64,000 bases of DNA from assembly GCF_000150275.1 (NCBI RefSeq), contig NW_002060946.1, positions 5,245,035-5,309,034 of the forward strand. The letters are read 5' to 3'. Source of the DNA: Trichoplax adhaerens (lineage: Eukaryota > Placozoa > Uniplacotomia > Trichoplacea > Trichoplacidae). A program made the translations under genes and the position numbers. A model generated the notes under the pieces. The model searched no databases. It was not told the origin of the DNA and saw only the letters and a program-made list of their open reading frames with translations. Shown here in pieces: positions 37,700 to 51,100 of this stretch (its first letter is position 1; each line of letters begins with the position of its first letter).

Positions 37700-40600
37700 A
37701 TGGCCGCTAATCGATATAAAGATGAATTGGAACGCATTGCCAATGGGAAAAAATATTATTATGTAATAGAAGCGTTTGAAACGATAGCTACTGTAGTTGA
37801 CACCGCCAGTTATAATCATTACATTATTTCACCTGGCGATATATTATCCATGGATCAATCGACCAGGAGAGGTTATCGATTACATCAGGCAGGAAATTTC
37901 CGATCACCATATCAACTTAAATTGAAGATCGAAAGCCTCAAGACACCCAAGATAATTAAAACCGTGGGTAAAGTTATAGATCATTGTACTAACCGTCTAT
38001 CTATCGTCGAAGCTGCTATATTACTTGGTATTCGCGATGTGAACGAACGACAGAAAGTATATACAGAAACACTCGATAAAGTGATCAATGCTGAAATTGG
38101 TGATTGGATTGATATCACTCATGGCAAACATTTATACCAACTTTATCAAATCTCAGATATCCTGCCGGCCAAAAATAAAAAGATGCATCTAGTCATTCGA
38201 GTCAGTCAGGTAATACAAATATTAAAACTCGATCTGCAACATGCTAATGGCCAATCTACAATTGACTCTACTTTTGAAACGGCTATTTTCCTGCCTCTTG
38301 CCCATAAACCTTTCTACCTATTGATCGAAAGCTCTATCACCAATAGACTCCTCGATCTTACTGTATGTACTGTATAGGGCTAACCTTAGATAGTTAGTAT
38401 CATCATGCAACTAGGATCCCTCATTATATTGTCCATAAACCCTTCTACCTATTGATCGAAAGCTCTATCACCAATAGACTTCTCGATCTTACTGTATGTA
38501 CTGTATAGGGCTAACCTTAGATAGTTAGTATCGTCATGCAACTAGGATCCCTCAATTATTTTGCAGCTTGACTACATGTATTCAAATGCTACGTAGTTGC
38601 TAGCGAATGAATGTTAAATACAGTAGGAGGTAAGTTTAATGTTAGCCCTGAAACTTTGACCTCTAATAAAAGTGACACACTACCGTTATTATTCTACTGT
38701 AGAGTAAATTACTTTACCAGTCAGTTTTGAATGCAAATAAAAAATTATTAAGTAATTATTATTTGATTCATTTGCTCTCACCATTGACTGTTTTGCTCAT
38801 AGTAAGTGTGTTTTAATCTTTGTTTGCTCCACTATTTTAGCCTATCCATGATATTGACACGGCGGCAAGATTGTATGACTTTCCTGCCGATAAAGTTGTA
38901 TTTTTAAGTGCTACCAAGTCTCAGACTGATCAAAATCAACGACATTCAAGCAAAATAAATAATTATAATGACGAGCAAACTTTGGATAAAACTGATGCTG
39001 ATAATTTATGTACGCGTAATCGCAACCGCAATGATCAAATCTTTCCCATGGCATACCCTGAAATACCTCGTAGGACGATGGAAGTCGATGAAAATGTTAG
39101 CTCCATGTAATAAATGTGTCTGACAATAACTATCTTAGTCAAACGGTATTTTCTAAAAGGCTTTTATTACAAGCTTTTAGCAATAGCAGAGCAATAATTA
39201 ATTACTACAAGAATCTAGTCTAAAATCGAAAGTATTCCGACCTCAAAGCGAAGTGAAGTCTCTTCTCTTCTGTGAGCTCATCTCTACACTTCTTAGAAAC
39301 CTTTCCTTCAATCCATTTATAGCAACTTGATTAATCAACAATCAGACAGGAATTGATTATCAAACAAAACACTTTTCTCTAATCGTACATTATTATTTTC
39401 TACAATCTAAATCATTTTACTTAAGATGTCACTACTCTTCTATTAACGTCTAGCCCCTTTCTTCGAAGAGCATCTTAACAATTACAGTGTTTCTAGCTAG
39501 ATAAATCTTGTACCATAATTAGTCAACTGGCTACTATTAGTCATCAACAATTTCTAATATAGTAGTTAGCAATCATCTAATATTAACTTCACGGTCATAT
39601 CTATTCAAAGCAACCTAACTATATCAAATATAGCTAACCGTATTTCAAATATGGGTGTATCACTACACTCCAATCCTGCTACGTAGGCTAATCTAGTTGA
39701 AACAATTTGAACTATTTCAAGGACTAGTATAGCCCTTGCTGACAATGCTTGCGCATAATGTACTCGTAATATAATGTTGACTACTATCGATTCATACCTT
39801 TAGCTCAACTTACTCATCGCGTTATGCTAAGCACCATTTCATTTTGCACTTTACAAAAAATAATGATGCTACTTTACTAGACCTCAGCTACTATATAGGA
39901 TAATCGTACACAATAGCAGTAGTTTATAGTATTTAAGGTCAACATATCATCCAAGTATTGCTTTACATGTACTGACTTTTAAGTAATATTATCCTCAACT
40001 AATTGTGCTGGTGATTCTTCGAAACATTACTTTAGTAGCTGTACTAGTAGTATACTTACACCAACATATAAATTTATTCTAATATTTACATAATTCATAC
40101 AGTAGCGATCAATACTTACTATTTATTGATTGACACATGCTCGATAGGCAACAAGACATGCTGAAAATTTAACTCATCAGGAAAGCCTACGAACGCAATA
40201 TAATGACCATGTCAAGCAATATGAACGTAGTAAAACTTTACCAAGACTTGGGGATAACAACTCATACTCACGGCAACTTCCGAGTTCATCGATAGATGAC
40301 ACTGAAGTACAAAGAATGTTGAAGCGATCAAAGGTAGAGAATCATTGCTTAATTACAAAGGACCGCCATGAGCATTGGCATGCGATTGAATTACAACTAT
40401 GTTGCTTATATATACATAATAACATAATTTGTATACCTTCACTATAAAAATAGGAGACGGGAATATCTGTGACGTCGGATAATACAAGGAATAATCAACC
40501 TAAAATTCGTGAGGTTTGCTAGCAGTCTTTAATCCGTTTCTGTGTAACCCCTAGCGTATGTCTAGTAATATCTGAAAACGTTCAATTTACGTTACTTGCA

Positions 40601-43600
40601 GTGACATAGTCACAATGACGCCTTTAATCATATGTTTTTGTTCAAAAAATTTTATTCGTATCAATGAATGGAATAGGTTGATCAAAGTCTATATGGTGGT
40701 ATTGCGACGGCAGCTAACAGCAAAAGTAACAGCCGGCCTGAATCCATGTCAAACGTTATCACGGTTACGAAAGGTCTTACTAATGTTAATCCACAGCACC
40801 TTCACTATGGTTATCCAGTATTGGTTGTTTTAAATAGCACACTTTACCGTGGCACTGTTGTTAGCTGTCGCACTGAAAGTAATGAAGCGGTCATCGAAGT
40901 GGTAAGTTCTAGATTTCAAAACAAATAAAACGTTGACATAATTGCAACAATTACATGCAATATTTCTATTTTTTAATTATAACAATAGATTGAACTAAGA
41001 CACATTTATGAGATACGTCGGACAGGTTTATCTAATAAAGATAAACACACAGTTGTTGTGCCGTATGACTTTATCTTTGTCGATAATAGCGAATCGGTCA
41101 ATGAAATTAGAAGTTATCAAGGCAGTACCGATATTGACATTCCAAGAGATTTTAAATCGAGTAGATTGGAAAATCTACCAGAAGATGTCTGGCGTCGAAA
41201 AAATATTTCTAAAGGCGGTAATAATAATACGATTAAAACAGAAACTAAAAAGCAATCTGTGAAATCAAACCAAGAGGCATCTTCAATTACCACCGAATCA
41301 ACATTACAGCTACTAGATTCAGTTGCAATTGGTAAGCGTATCGCGATCCTGGATAGCAATAATAAATATGGGGAAGTAACTAAAATGCGAACATTAGATG
41401 AACTTGATTTCATGGAACGTCAAAAACTATCCCATTCGATTAATGATGGTGTCAATATTTTCGTCACTGTTAAGCTCGAGAAAGTAAGGCATTTCCCTCC
41501 GTATAGTATTGTAGCACAAAGTATATAAATTTGGAAATAAAACATACCTTCTTTAATCCTTAACTGAAATCATTTCTGATATCAATACCATTACATTTAT
41601 CATTAAGATTAATTATTACTATCTTTTCTATCGATCGCATATTTATTATTTATTAGGAATCAGCAATTTATGGTCAAGAGTTGATTACAGCTGTGGCTAA
41701 GTATATATACTCTAAGACTAGCAAAGAAGTTATTGTCCCGTTAAACATGTGCAGACCTATACAATCTAATCGTTCATCTGACCTAAGAGTTGATGAACGT
41801 GCTCGACAAAGTAGGGCATTTCGTAAATATTGTATTTTTATTTCTAATCATCTCATATATTACTTTAATGTAACATATAAATTTAAGTATAGTATTGCTT
41901 TGTACACATTTTTTAGATTTCGGAGATTTCGATTCACCAATAGTAAAAGATTACATTCCGCCACCATCTTCACTTTCAGCTCTTATGTATGGTGATAATC
42001 GAGGGATTCAAGGTCATAACAATTCCTGTTACCTGGACTGTACACTATTTAGTATGTTTTGCTGTAGCTCTAATTTCGACGAGATGCTACAACCCGAAAA
42101 TTTTTCTAACGCCGACGAAAATTTAAAAGAAATTCAGGGTTGCCTAAGTAGTGGAATTGTTAATTGCTTAAGAAGGTACAGTATTGAAGGGAAACGGTCG
42201 TTGTTATTATTAATAAGGATGCAAAGATTTCGTAATAAATATCATGGTATCTTCGTGTAAATGACAAGATAAATCCAGTTTAATTTATAACAATTACTTT
42301 GTATGTACGATGATTTTTTAAAGCCATGGTTTCGTTCGAGCTGATCGTGTGGCTAGATTTAGGCAGATTTTGGAAGCTACTGGCCAGATAAAAGGTGTAC
42401 TTGACCAAGAAAAAGGTAAACGGACTTATTAATCCCTAAGATTAAATTTCGGTGTATGCCGCACATCTAATTGACTTAGATCCGTATTGCACACGTGTAA
42501 GCAGAGTTTCAGCGATATCTGGATTTACATTTCGTTAAACTATAGATCCAGAGGAATTTATCAATTTTTTAATGAATCTCCTGTGGCCAAAGAAGCCATT
42601 GCTGGAATTAAAACTTATGTAATCAACTATTTTAAAGACTACTATAGCTAAATCATGTAAATAGCACAGGATCATTTAGTACTTGTCGCATTTCAGATCA
42701 ACAAACAATTCGTATGATGGCAATATTCTTCAAATTCTTGGTGTAAGAGATCCAAGAGAAACAATGCCGACGCTGCAAAATTTGTATGAAAAGTCCATGA
42801 TATTTTCTGATATTAAATTTGCTAAGGTCAGCTTAATGCCTTGTATAACTGAAATTTTAATATTAATAGACTGATCTCACTTTGACTCAGCTTACTAATT
42901 CTTTACTTGTAATTATGTAGAAACCAAGTTGTTTAATATTACAATTACCACGTAACGGTCAAGATAAGATGTTTGATAAAACTTTTATTAATCTTACCCT
43001 GGATATTTCTGATCAGATGGAAAATTGTAAGTTGATGAAATAATCAAAAAAATGATCGTACTTCAATTTCCATTCTTATATGTCCTTAAAATGCTATCTA
43101 TCGATGTGAAATGATAAATATATGATGAATTACTATATTTTCTCTTCAGACATTCGTCGCTGCCTTATATGTGGTAAAATTGCAAAGTTGGAATGTGTAG
43201 CATGTCGAAAAGAAAAGTTATTCGAAAAGTCATTTGCTCATGTTTCCTACTGCGAATGCTGTTACGATATTGTTCATTCTGATTCTGGACGTAGGATGCA
43301 CTCGGATGATCTAAAATCATTAATCAAATTACAATCTGAGCATGATATAGATAGGCCACAAACAAATGATTGTAACAACAATCATAGAATTCAACTGAAT
43401 TTATTTGCTGTTATTTGTATCTCCATATCCCACTATGTGGCATTTGTTCGCTGTGGTAACAAAGTCGACTCGAATTGGTGTTTCTATGACAGCATGTTTG
43501 ATCGTGATAGTAAGTCGAAGCTTTAAAACATATTATCTGGTAAATGTTTATAAATACGTCAAACACTATTTCTTTTTTATTATTTTCTAGTTACTGGTTA

Positions 43601-43751
43601 CAATATTCCCCGCGTAGAAAGATTAGACGATGTAGCAACGTGGCTAAGTGATCATAGATACGCTTGTGAGGGCTATTTAAATGAGAATGTACCAGATCGT
43701 TTACGGCGATTATTTGAAGATGCATATATTTGTATGTATAGCTCCGATTAA
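37700..43751 (+). CDS. CYLD: CYLD-type ubiquitin carboxyl-terminal hydrolase
   Basis: Deubiquitinase that removes Lys63- and Met1-linked ubiquitin chains and restrains NF-kB-type signalling in animals. Exons: 37700-38209, 38841-39095 (end uncertain), 40148-40333, 40454-40513, 40677-40901, 40989-41483, 41657-41822, 41917-42175, 42324-42415, 42546-42618, 42697-42826, 42921-43026, 43150-43509, 43591-43751; about 1025 aa (human 956). The Cys box GIQGHNNSCYLDCTLFSMF puts the catalytic Cys near 670. Then come LDQEKDPEEFINFL, PSCLILQLPRNGQDK, a CYLD B-box with paired Cys/His (RRCLICGK to VHSDSG), the His box SISHYVAFV (His about 947), the YDSM aspartate, and the CYLD C-terminus EDAYICMYSS. Upstream are two or three CAP-Gly-like beta domains (HYGYPVLVVLNSTLYRGTVV; AIGKRIAILDSNNKYGEVTK) without an intact GKNDG tubulin/peptide motif. 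Start context aagATGG is strong. The exon 2 donor (AAT|GTTAGC) is chosen by phase and is weak. Confidence 0.92.
38300..38560. repeat. 131-bp direct duplication in CYLD intron 1
   Basis: 'cataaacc.ttctacctatt' at 38303 recurs at 38434, and the copies match nearly base for base through 'actgtatgtactgtataggg' to 'gcaactaggatccctca'. It is a recent tandem duplication in the intron following exon 1. Confidence 0.93.
39110..40147. other. CYLD intron 2, no internal feature
   Basis: About 1 kb of AT-rich DNA with no open frame or repeat of note. A missed small exon cannot be excluded, since the preceding donor is weak. Confidence 0.5.
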
Positions 43752-45129
43752 CTTTATTTGATATTTTCGGGTTATAATTTGATCGAAAGATGTTACAATA
43801 TATTTGAGATGACATACATTGAATGATATTATTGATATTGCGACTATAGCTATACTGTATATGAACTTAATCTGTATTAAATCTCACAGAACAGAATATG
43901 GTAAAATAGTTATTTGTATACGAAAATCTGCCTAGTTAGTATTGTGTTAATAGTTTTGCCGTACTTTACCACGATGAATAATTAAACTTTACGTTAAGAG
44001 TGCTTCACATATATTTGTAGTCATAACAGTCTATTATTTAAATTGAAGTTGTAATTACAGCCGATGCTGTACAGTTTGATATGTATTTATGCTGTCATAT
44101 TATATAGCTATTTTATAATAGTAATGAAAGTAAAATTATCTCATGCTTTTGCACACCCGAGTATTCTGTAATCGTTATAGTTATAACTCCATGGTATCAT
44201 ATCGTTTAGTTTTAGTCAGTTAAATCATAGATTTACGCAAATTGGTAATTATTTTTATAATTATCCGTGTAACCTATAGAAATATGATTTGAATAATATT
44301 TATCATCCGAGATATTATTTATCCTGATCTAGTGTGTATAGCTCTTAAAAATGTTGTTAATCATTACGTATTAGACTACTCTATGTGGCACATATCGTTC
44401 CGATTGATATGTTCTATACGTCATTTTCACTTGATTCCGCAAACTTTATAAAATGCCAAATTTTCTTTTATCTTCACGAGACTTTTCACGTAATCATAGA
44501 TACTGGATACTGTATTGGGTGCTTAACTCATTATCTAAAATTAACAACCAGTACCATTAACTTTATTATGTATTCCTGGGTATTTTGGACATTATGAATA
44601 TGATTAATATGATGCTGCATTACAGTATATCTATCTTTGCTAACAAATTAATGCAATATTGAAGGTCTTTATCAATGTGAAATACTGCCATATAAAATAA
44701 AATTTAATTTAGGCAACAGTTTCTTTTCTAACTTGGTGAATGATTCATGATAAAATTAAAATTGATAATCATAATTTCGCTGTAAATTTGCTATATAACA
44801 ATAATTTTATTTCCTATCCTAAGCTGATTCAACCTCTTAAATTACTTCATGCCTGAACATTACGTACATTCTTTCAGTTGACACCGGCCCAATAAGCTGG
44901 GTTTCCAGAGCACAACATCATTAAGGCATAAGGAGTATAATTACTTATCATGAATTAAAATGCTACATCTATGAGTTTGGCACTGACTTATCTGTATTCT
45001 ATTCGTATGTATATAAAATTTAGGTATAATGTTGTCATTTAAAAGACTGAATTATCATTCATTATGTTAGAAATAGTAAATATTTTAACATAGCGAACGA
45101 ATACTGTCTATTAGTCAAGTATTGGACTG
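43752..45129. other. Convergent spacer between CYLD and the lipid-transfer gene
   Basis: About 1.4 kb between two facing stop codons. It is AT-rich. Open frames such as 44385-44597 (+) resemble nothing known. No exon recognised. Confidence 0.65.
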
Positions 45130-48100
45130 TCAAATGGATTTATTGCATCCACATCGAATAGGATAGCGGTAATCTGCAACTTCGGTGTATTGGTAGCCTC
45201 TTCTTGTCTTGCACAACATTTGAACTGTTGTTTTTTGGGTGGCTGCAGGTAGACAGCCAGTCTGACATTGAGGTACTTTTTTGATGCTTTTACAAAAGTA
45301 ATCACTTCGTTTGTAGGTATAAATGCCTCGATGAACATTACATTCTATAATAAGAATTAGCATATAAGAACATAATCGGCATATTGATGGGTGCACTTTG
45401 AGGACATAACTAACTTTTTGGTCACGTTTGAATACTGGTATATATATATACATATAGAATGACATATTATTGATCGTACTATGAAAGATCCCATATTCGA
45501 TCTAGATTTGCAGCGTTACGCGTAAAATAGGTAAAAGAATTAGAACTACGGCAATAAAATACACTATAAATGATAGTATGCTGTATGGGAGTGTGGAATA
45601 AACTATTGAAATGCTTGTAGCACAATGTTAGTACCTGTAAGATAATTTTTAAGATCTAAAGACTAATATTCGGTAAAGTTGCTGAATACCGAATATGCCG
45701 TAATATAGAATAAGAAATACAAATAGGACATATTAGCTACTGCCATTAGCTAAAATGAGATTAAAGCATGTATCTTCTATGTCAACCAAACCAAAAATCA
45801 ATTATAATCACGGAAGACAAAGTCATATTTACATAAGAATTGAATAAGCAGCTTCCGAAATCTCAAGCAATCCTAGAGAAATCGTAGCAAGTCTGCGCTA
45901 TCAGACTTATATGATTGTCGTAATCAAAAAATTGAGTAACTTCTGTAGTAGTACAGTAATCATTAAGCTAGCTAGGGTTTATTCAAATGCATTATGCTGT
46001 ATTTCAGGTAACGACGAATAAGTAGATATGAGAATGCTTAGTATTTGACAAATCATAACCTTTTTTCATTACTATCCATCGTGCGAGTGGTAATGCTCGG
46101 GGAAATACTCTTACATTACACTACACCGGTTTAGCTTAAGTAAGATTTTCTAAAATTTAATTTGTTCATAAAATATGCTAATCTTACCACAATTCATGCA
46201 ACTCATTTCTTCTACACGTGGCTGGCAGCTTGCAATATTGTTATTGCAACTGATTGTTTGGAATCGACTTCGCACACCGCGGGAACATGGTCTACTAGTG
46301 GAGCAATTTGTCCAATCTGTCCAATTTCGAGCGAAACAACCTGAATGAATAAAGAGAATAAAAATAAAAATTCCCTTAGAATAATCATAGTTTGTCTATC
46401 AAAATGATTGCGTAGATATGATCTCTATTCTTAACGACTAGGTATATTTTCGTCATACATTAGATAGTTTTACGATCATTTAGCTTTAGATTAAAGTATT
46501 TAAATGGTGTACAGATTCAACAGTGAATAATGCTCGATTACCTGGTTTTAATGGCGGTAATCGAAGTGATAATGGATCCATATGCATTGGCAGCGTTAAC
46601 CTCATACGTTGTGCTCCTACGGAACTATTTGGAAATGTTAGTGTTACATCCAATTGGTCTTGAGTAGAGGCATCCAATTTGATATTAGCTTCGAAAGTAT
46701 GCAAAATTTGAGAAATAGGTTTGGATTGACTTGTTGTGCGCAGAAAGATATTGCAATAACGTTGAACTGGATGGCATTTGACTGAGAAATCTAAATTAAC
46801 TCCGAGTTCATTGAGTGCACGCATAGCTAATTTAGTCCTAGTTGGACCAAGTATAGGAGAAGAGCCAACCATTTTAGCGGAGTACGATAGAGGACATAAT
46901 ACTGGAATAAATAGGCAATTATTCTCCTAAAATTACAACATGATGTGATATATAATCAATCATCCCTCACAACGTGAACAAATGAAATATACAATTGCAT
47001 AAAATTTCACTAAAAATCAAATTTTAATTCTGCACAAAAATTCATTTAAACTGTCTTGAATTGCTATATTTAAATCACTCACTTCAGATGATGCCTTTCC
47101 ATTAATGATACAAATGTAAGTAGTACCAAGTCTTCGTGAATCGGCCGATTGGGTATAGAATGAATCTAAATTGGTACTAAGTAGTATAATTGAAAATGTA
47201 ATCAAAATTTTTAAAATGACCTTTGATTAAGACCTGAAGAAAAATAATGCTGCTCATGAAATTCTAGTCATTTCTTATGTTAACCTTAAATCAAATGGAA
47301 TATCTTGCGATTTCTTCGACTTCGATTGCGGAAACCGAAATGATATATGCATTTTACCAAAATTATCTGGCTGAATAAGCGTTGAAACATCCATATGATT
47401 GGATAAATAGTTATTCATCTGAAAGCCAGTCTGGAATATTGTGGCATCGATGAAAACCTTGCTCTGGATATGAGTATCAATACTAGAGTATTCAATCAGG
47501 AGATCAATATTAAGCTATAGGTGAGTAAATCATTTTATTCTGATTTCAAAAACTGTTGTAATATTTAAGATATCCTATCAGGCGATAATTTTAATCTTAG
47601 AATCTTATCTACTCTTTATAGTAATAGTAAATATCTAGATAGTAAATAGGAGTACATTTGCACTCATAGATTGAATTTTCGATCTTTTAAGAAAAACGTA
47701 TTGCTTAATTGAAAGTTGTCACTAAAACTATTTAAATAAGTGCAATTTAATGGAATGATAACATTAGTCCTGTCACGTTCTGTGATAGTTACATAATTAG
47801 TATGTTACCTTCTTTCTATATATGGTTAAATATCACGATGTTATCACGTCAGGCGTATATAGATGTAGTTATGGTATTATATTAAGGTTATCTATATATG
47901 TATTCTCATGTTGCCATACTCGGTATGATATTCTATTTGTAATGTCTAAACTAGGGAAACCTTTCTCTTAGTGATGAGCTTGTAATCTACGCCAGTAGAT
48001 CAAAGGTCACAATAAAGAAAGTATATAAACTCATTATTTTAACAATAAAGTTAGTTCTTCAACTTAATTACTGGGTCTCCTTGCTGAGTGCAGATCTAGT

Positions 48101-51100
48101 ACTTGTTACAAAATTTGGAAGTTGTAACAAGTCCATATATAGTGCCAGAGGTAAGAGATGATTGACTAAATTAATGGCATACGAGTATAAACTGTGTAGC
48201 TAGGAATAACATTTTGATTCTTTTTTGAATTCGTTTACCTAGTATACCTAGATGCCATTCTCAATGATATCTATTGCTTGGCTACCATTATACGGTAATT
48301 TACTCCATGTCTATGATCATATGTAGCCTTACCTAGGTGTTGTTCTTAACGACATTTTTTGTTTGAGAACATTATAAGCTGTAGAGATTCTTAATGATGA
48401 AACTGTCATTCCATCCTGATAAATCTTGAGTGGAAATCCTAAACCCGTCACTAATTGAACATGGCATGAAAATGACGTTGGTATTTGATCAATGTTTATA
48501 TTGATCCCCTGATTTGATAGCAGTCCAGTCATTAGGCCTTTAATTTGATCTTGATTGAAATGCTGAAATTGAATCTCTCTGCCGTAGACAACGCTATAAC
48601 TGGACAACTTCGGTTCAGCAACTTTGCTGCATAATTTGGCTTTACTTGTCTACAGAAAAATTAAAGATTATTCATGAAACATGTTATAATAACTGATAAT
48701 TGCCTTGAAACTTAAAAGCTATTGCTAGATGATAGCTTATGTCAAGAGTATATCCGCCTTTTAACAAATCAATCATTGATATAACGTAAATAGAAGCCGT
48801 AATATATATTTCTATCGATATATTAAACCAACCTCATCCTGTCTACCGTATAATATTTCGTTATTTTGTTCGTGATTCACTAGGGGCAAATATCGATTTT
48901 GGTGGCGCTGTAGGATATCAATCAATATACTATCCAAGTTTTGGATACGAACACCAAACTAAAATTGAATGATTATAATTATTAAGGTTGCTTCCAGTTA
49001 GTCTTTATAAATACGATGATATTGATTTAATATCAATATTACTCTAATCGAAAGATCCTATGCTATGATACATTGTGCTAATTTAATAACTTAGCCTCTA
49101 AATATTGACCATTTCTAACCTCAAAGCCATTGATGCGACGACCAAATAACTCAAAATTGAAATTGGCTTTAATAACTCGAGGAATTTTGCTATCGCTTTC
49201 ATAGATTAACTGAGAATTTAAGCTAAGTCCAACTTTCCATGCGGCTAAAGAATTATACATTATATCAGATAAATATTGGGAAAACTATAACCTTATTTCA
49301 AGTATTTAAATCAAGCTACTTTATCCATTCTTTTAGAAATATAAATTCACTTTATAATATAACATTTTTTAAATCATTCTGTTGTACTTGAATAAATTGC
49401 ATGATGAAATCCCTTTGAACTTTGCTGGTTACTATTGAATTTTTTGGTAAAATTTAAAGCATACTTCGCCAAAGCAATCCTGCAATATAGATAATTTGTA
49501 AGTCAATACCATGAAAAATATGTCTTTACGTATTACTTTGTCAGCTATTGACGAAAAATCCAAGCGCATTACGGTATCGATCAATGATTTGGTTAATTAG
49601 CTACTTAGAATTAGAATTAGCTATCGCTCTACATACCAAATAATTTTACTTAATTAGCAGTAGTATTTAAACTTTAGTTATCACGGTCTTAAATTTAATA
49701 CAAAGTCTACATTTTCGTTTAGTTAGTTTCATCAAATGATATGAACAGCATCATCTTGAATCATTACCCGATTTATTGGTCTATTAGATATTGATAGCAT
49801 ATCAAAGCAATGCTAATTATCATAATATTGATAAGTAGTTTACTAAATTAGCAGTAGCGAATGTAAACTGTAACAATATAAACAAGTGCTTTAATTCTTC
49901 AGCTATAGAATGTATAAGCCATTACAATGTTAACTGATGCTCTACTTAATTGCATCTAATAAATACGTTAACCACCACGGTGTTAACAAACGACTTGGTA
50001 AATTAGCGGTAACAAATAACTAAAATAGGGTATTTGCTGTATTCAACTTTGTTAACTATAGTGGAAATGACTAACTTCAGATAGATATATAAAATCTTTT
50101 ATATATTTATTAAATACCTTCTGTGCGCTGATTGACTCTTCGACTTAGCCAAGCTTTGCAAATAAGAGTGAAGAAATGAACCAACGTAAGAATTACTTTC
50201 ATTTCTTAGCGTTAATTCTATCCTACGTAAATCACTTTCCAGACAGTTGGTTTCCATCACCATAACAAATGCAGCTATTCGGAGCTCGATTGCATTCGTT
50301 TTATCTTCATATAGATCAGCTAGGAAGGATATTAACTGCAAAGATGATTTGAAAGGGGATATCGAGATTATAAATTCGTTAATTGTTGATTTGTGTCACA
50401 CTTAGGCAACGGATTTTGACAATATTCGAATATCATGATATTTACTTCTCTAGGAATAGATTGAGCAGGTATTCTCCACAAAGCATAAATCGCCATAGTT
50501 CGAGTTTCAGTCGATGGACACCTTACCATGCACTTAACTAATGCTCGAATAGTTGCAGGAAGACCAGCATTCGCTATCGCTTTCAATCCTAACATGATCT
50601 CTTTTTCTTGGTTATTCTTTATTCCATCCTCCAGTGATTTTATAAGATGATGATAAGCTGATGGTGGTAATTCCTAATATCAAGTTCGATTACAATACAT
50701 TCATATTTAGAACTCATATATCTACCGTCCTGAGAATAGGCGATATTTATAAACATTCTAAATTCCTATCTGAACAGGAAGGCTTATTGCAACTGAACAA
50801 GTATGGTACATCAACATTTTGGACAGTCACACACGGAAATATTGCACCCTGCAAAATGCCTTTCTATGGCTCATACTAAAAGCTAAAGAATAATCCATTT
50901 GCCATATAGATTCGTACTTATCTTATAAATAACTATCAACAAAGAGAAAAATTCACGTCAATACTGGTTGTTGATGATAAACTAATTTGATGCTTAATTA
51001 ACGCAACGTTATCGTGGTAGATATCAGATAATGATTCTTGTATTTACAACATGGACGGAAGTTACGGTTTGCGTTAGAAATACTACTACATTATAACGAT

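Noticed and set aside
40181-40200. Frame shift suspected at CYLD exon 3
   Set aside because: Recounting showed the exon 40148-40333 is 186 nt and in phase; there is no disruption.
46486-46541. Stop codon as the natural end of the lipid-transfer protein
   Set aside because: A strong donor precedes it and the following exons continue in phase with coherent cysteine-rich domains. Kept only as the refuting alternative.
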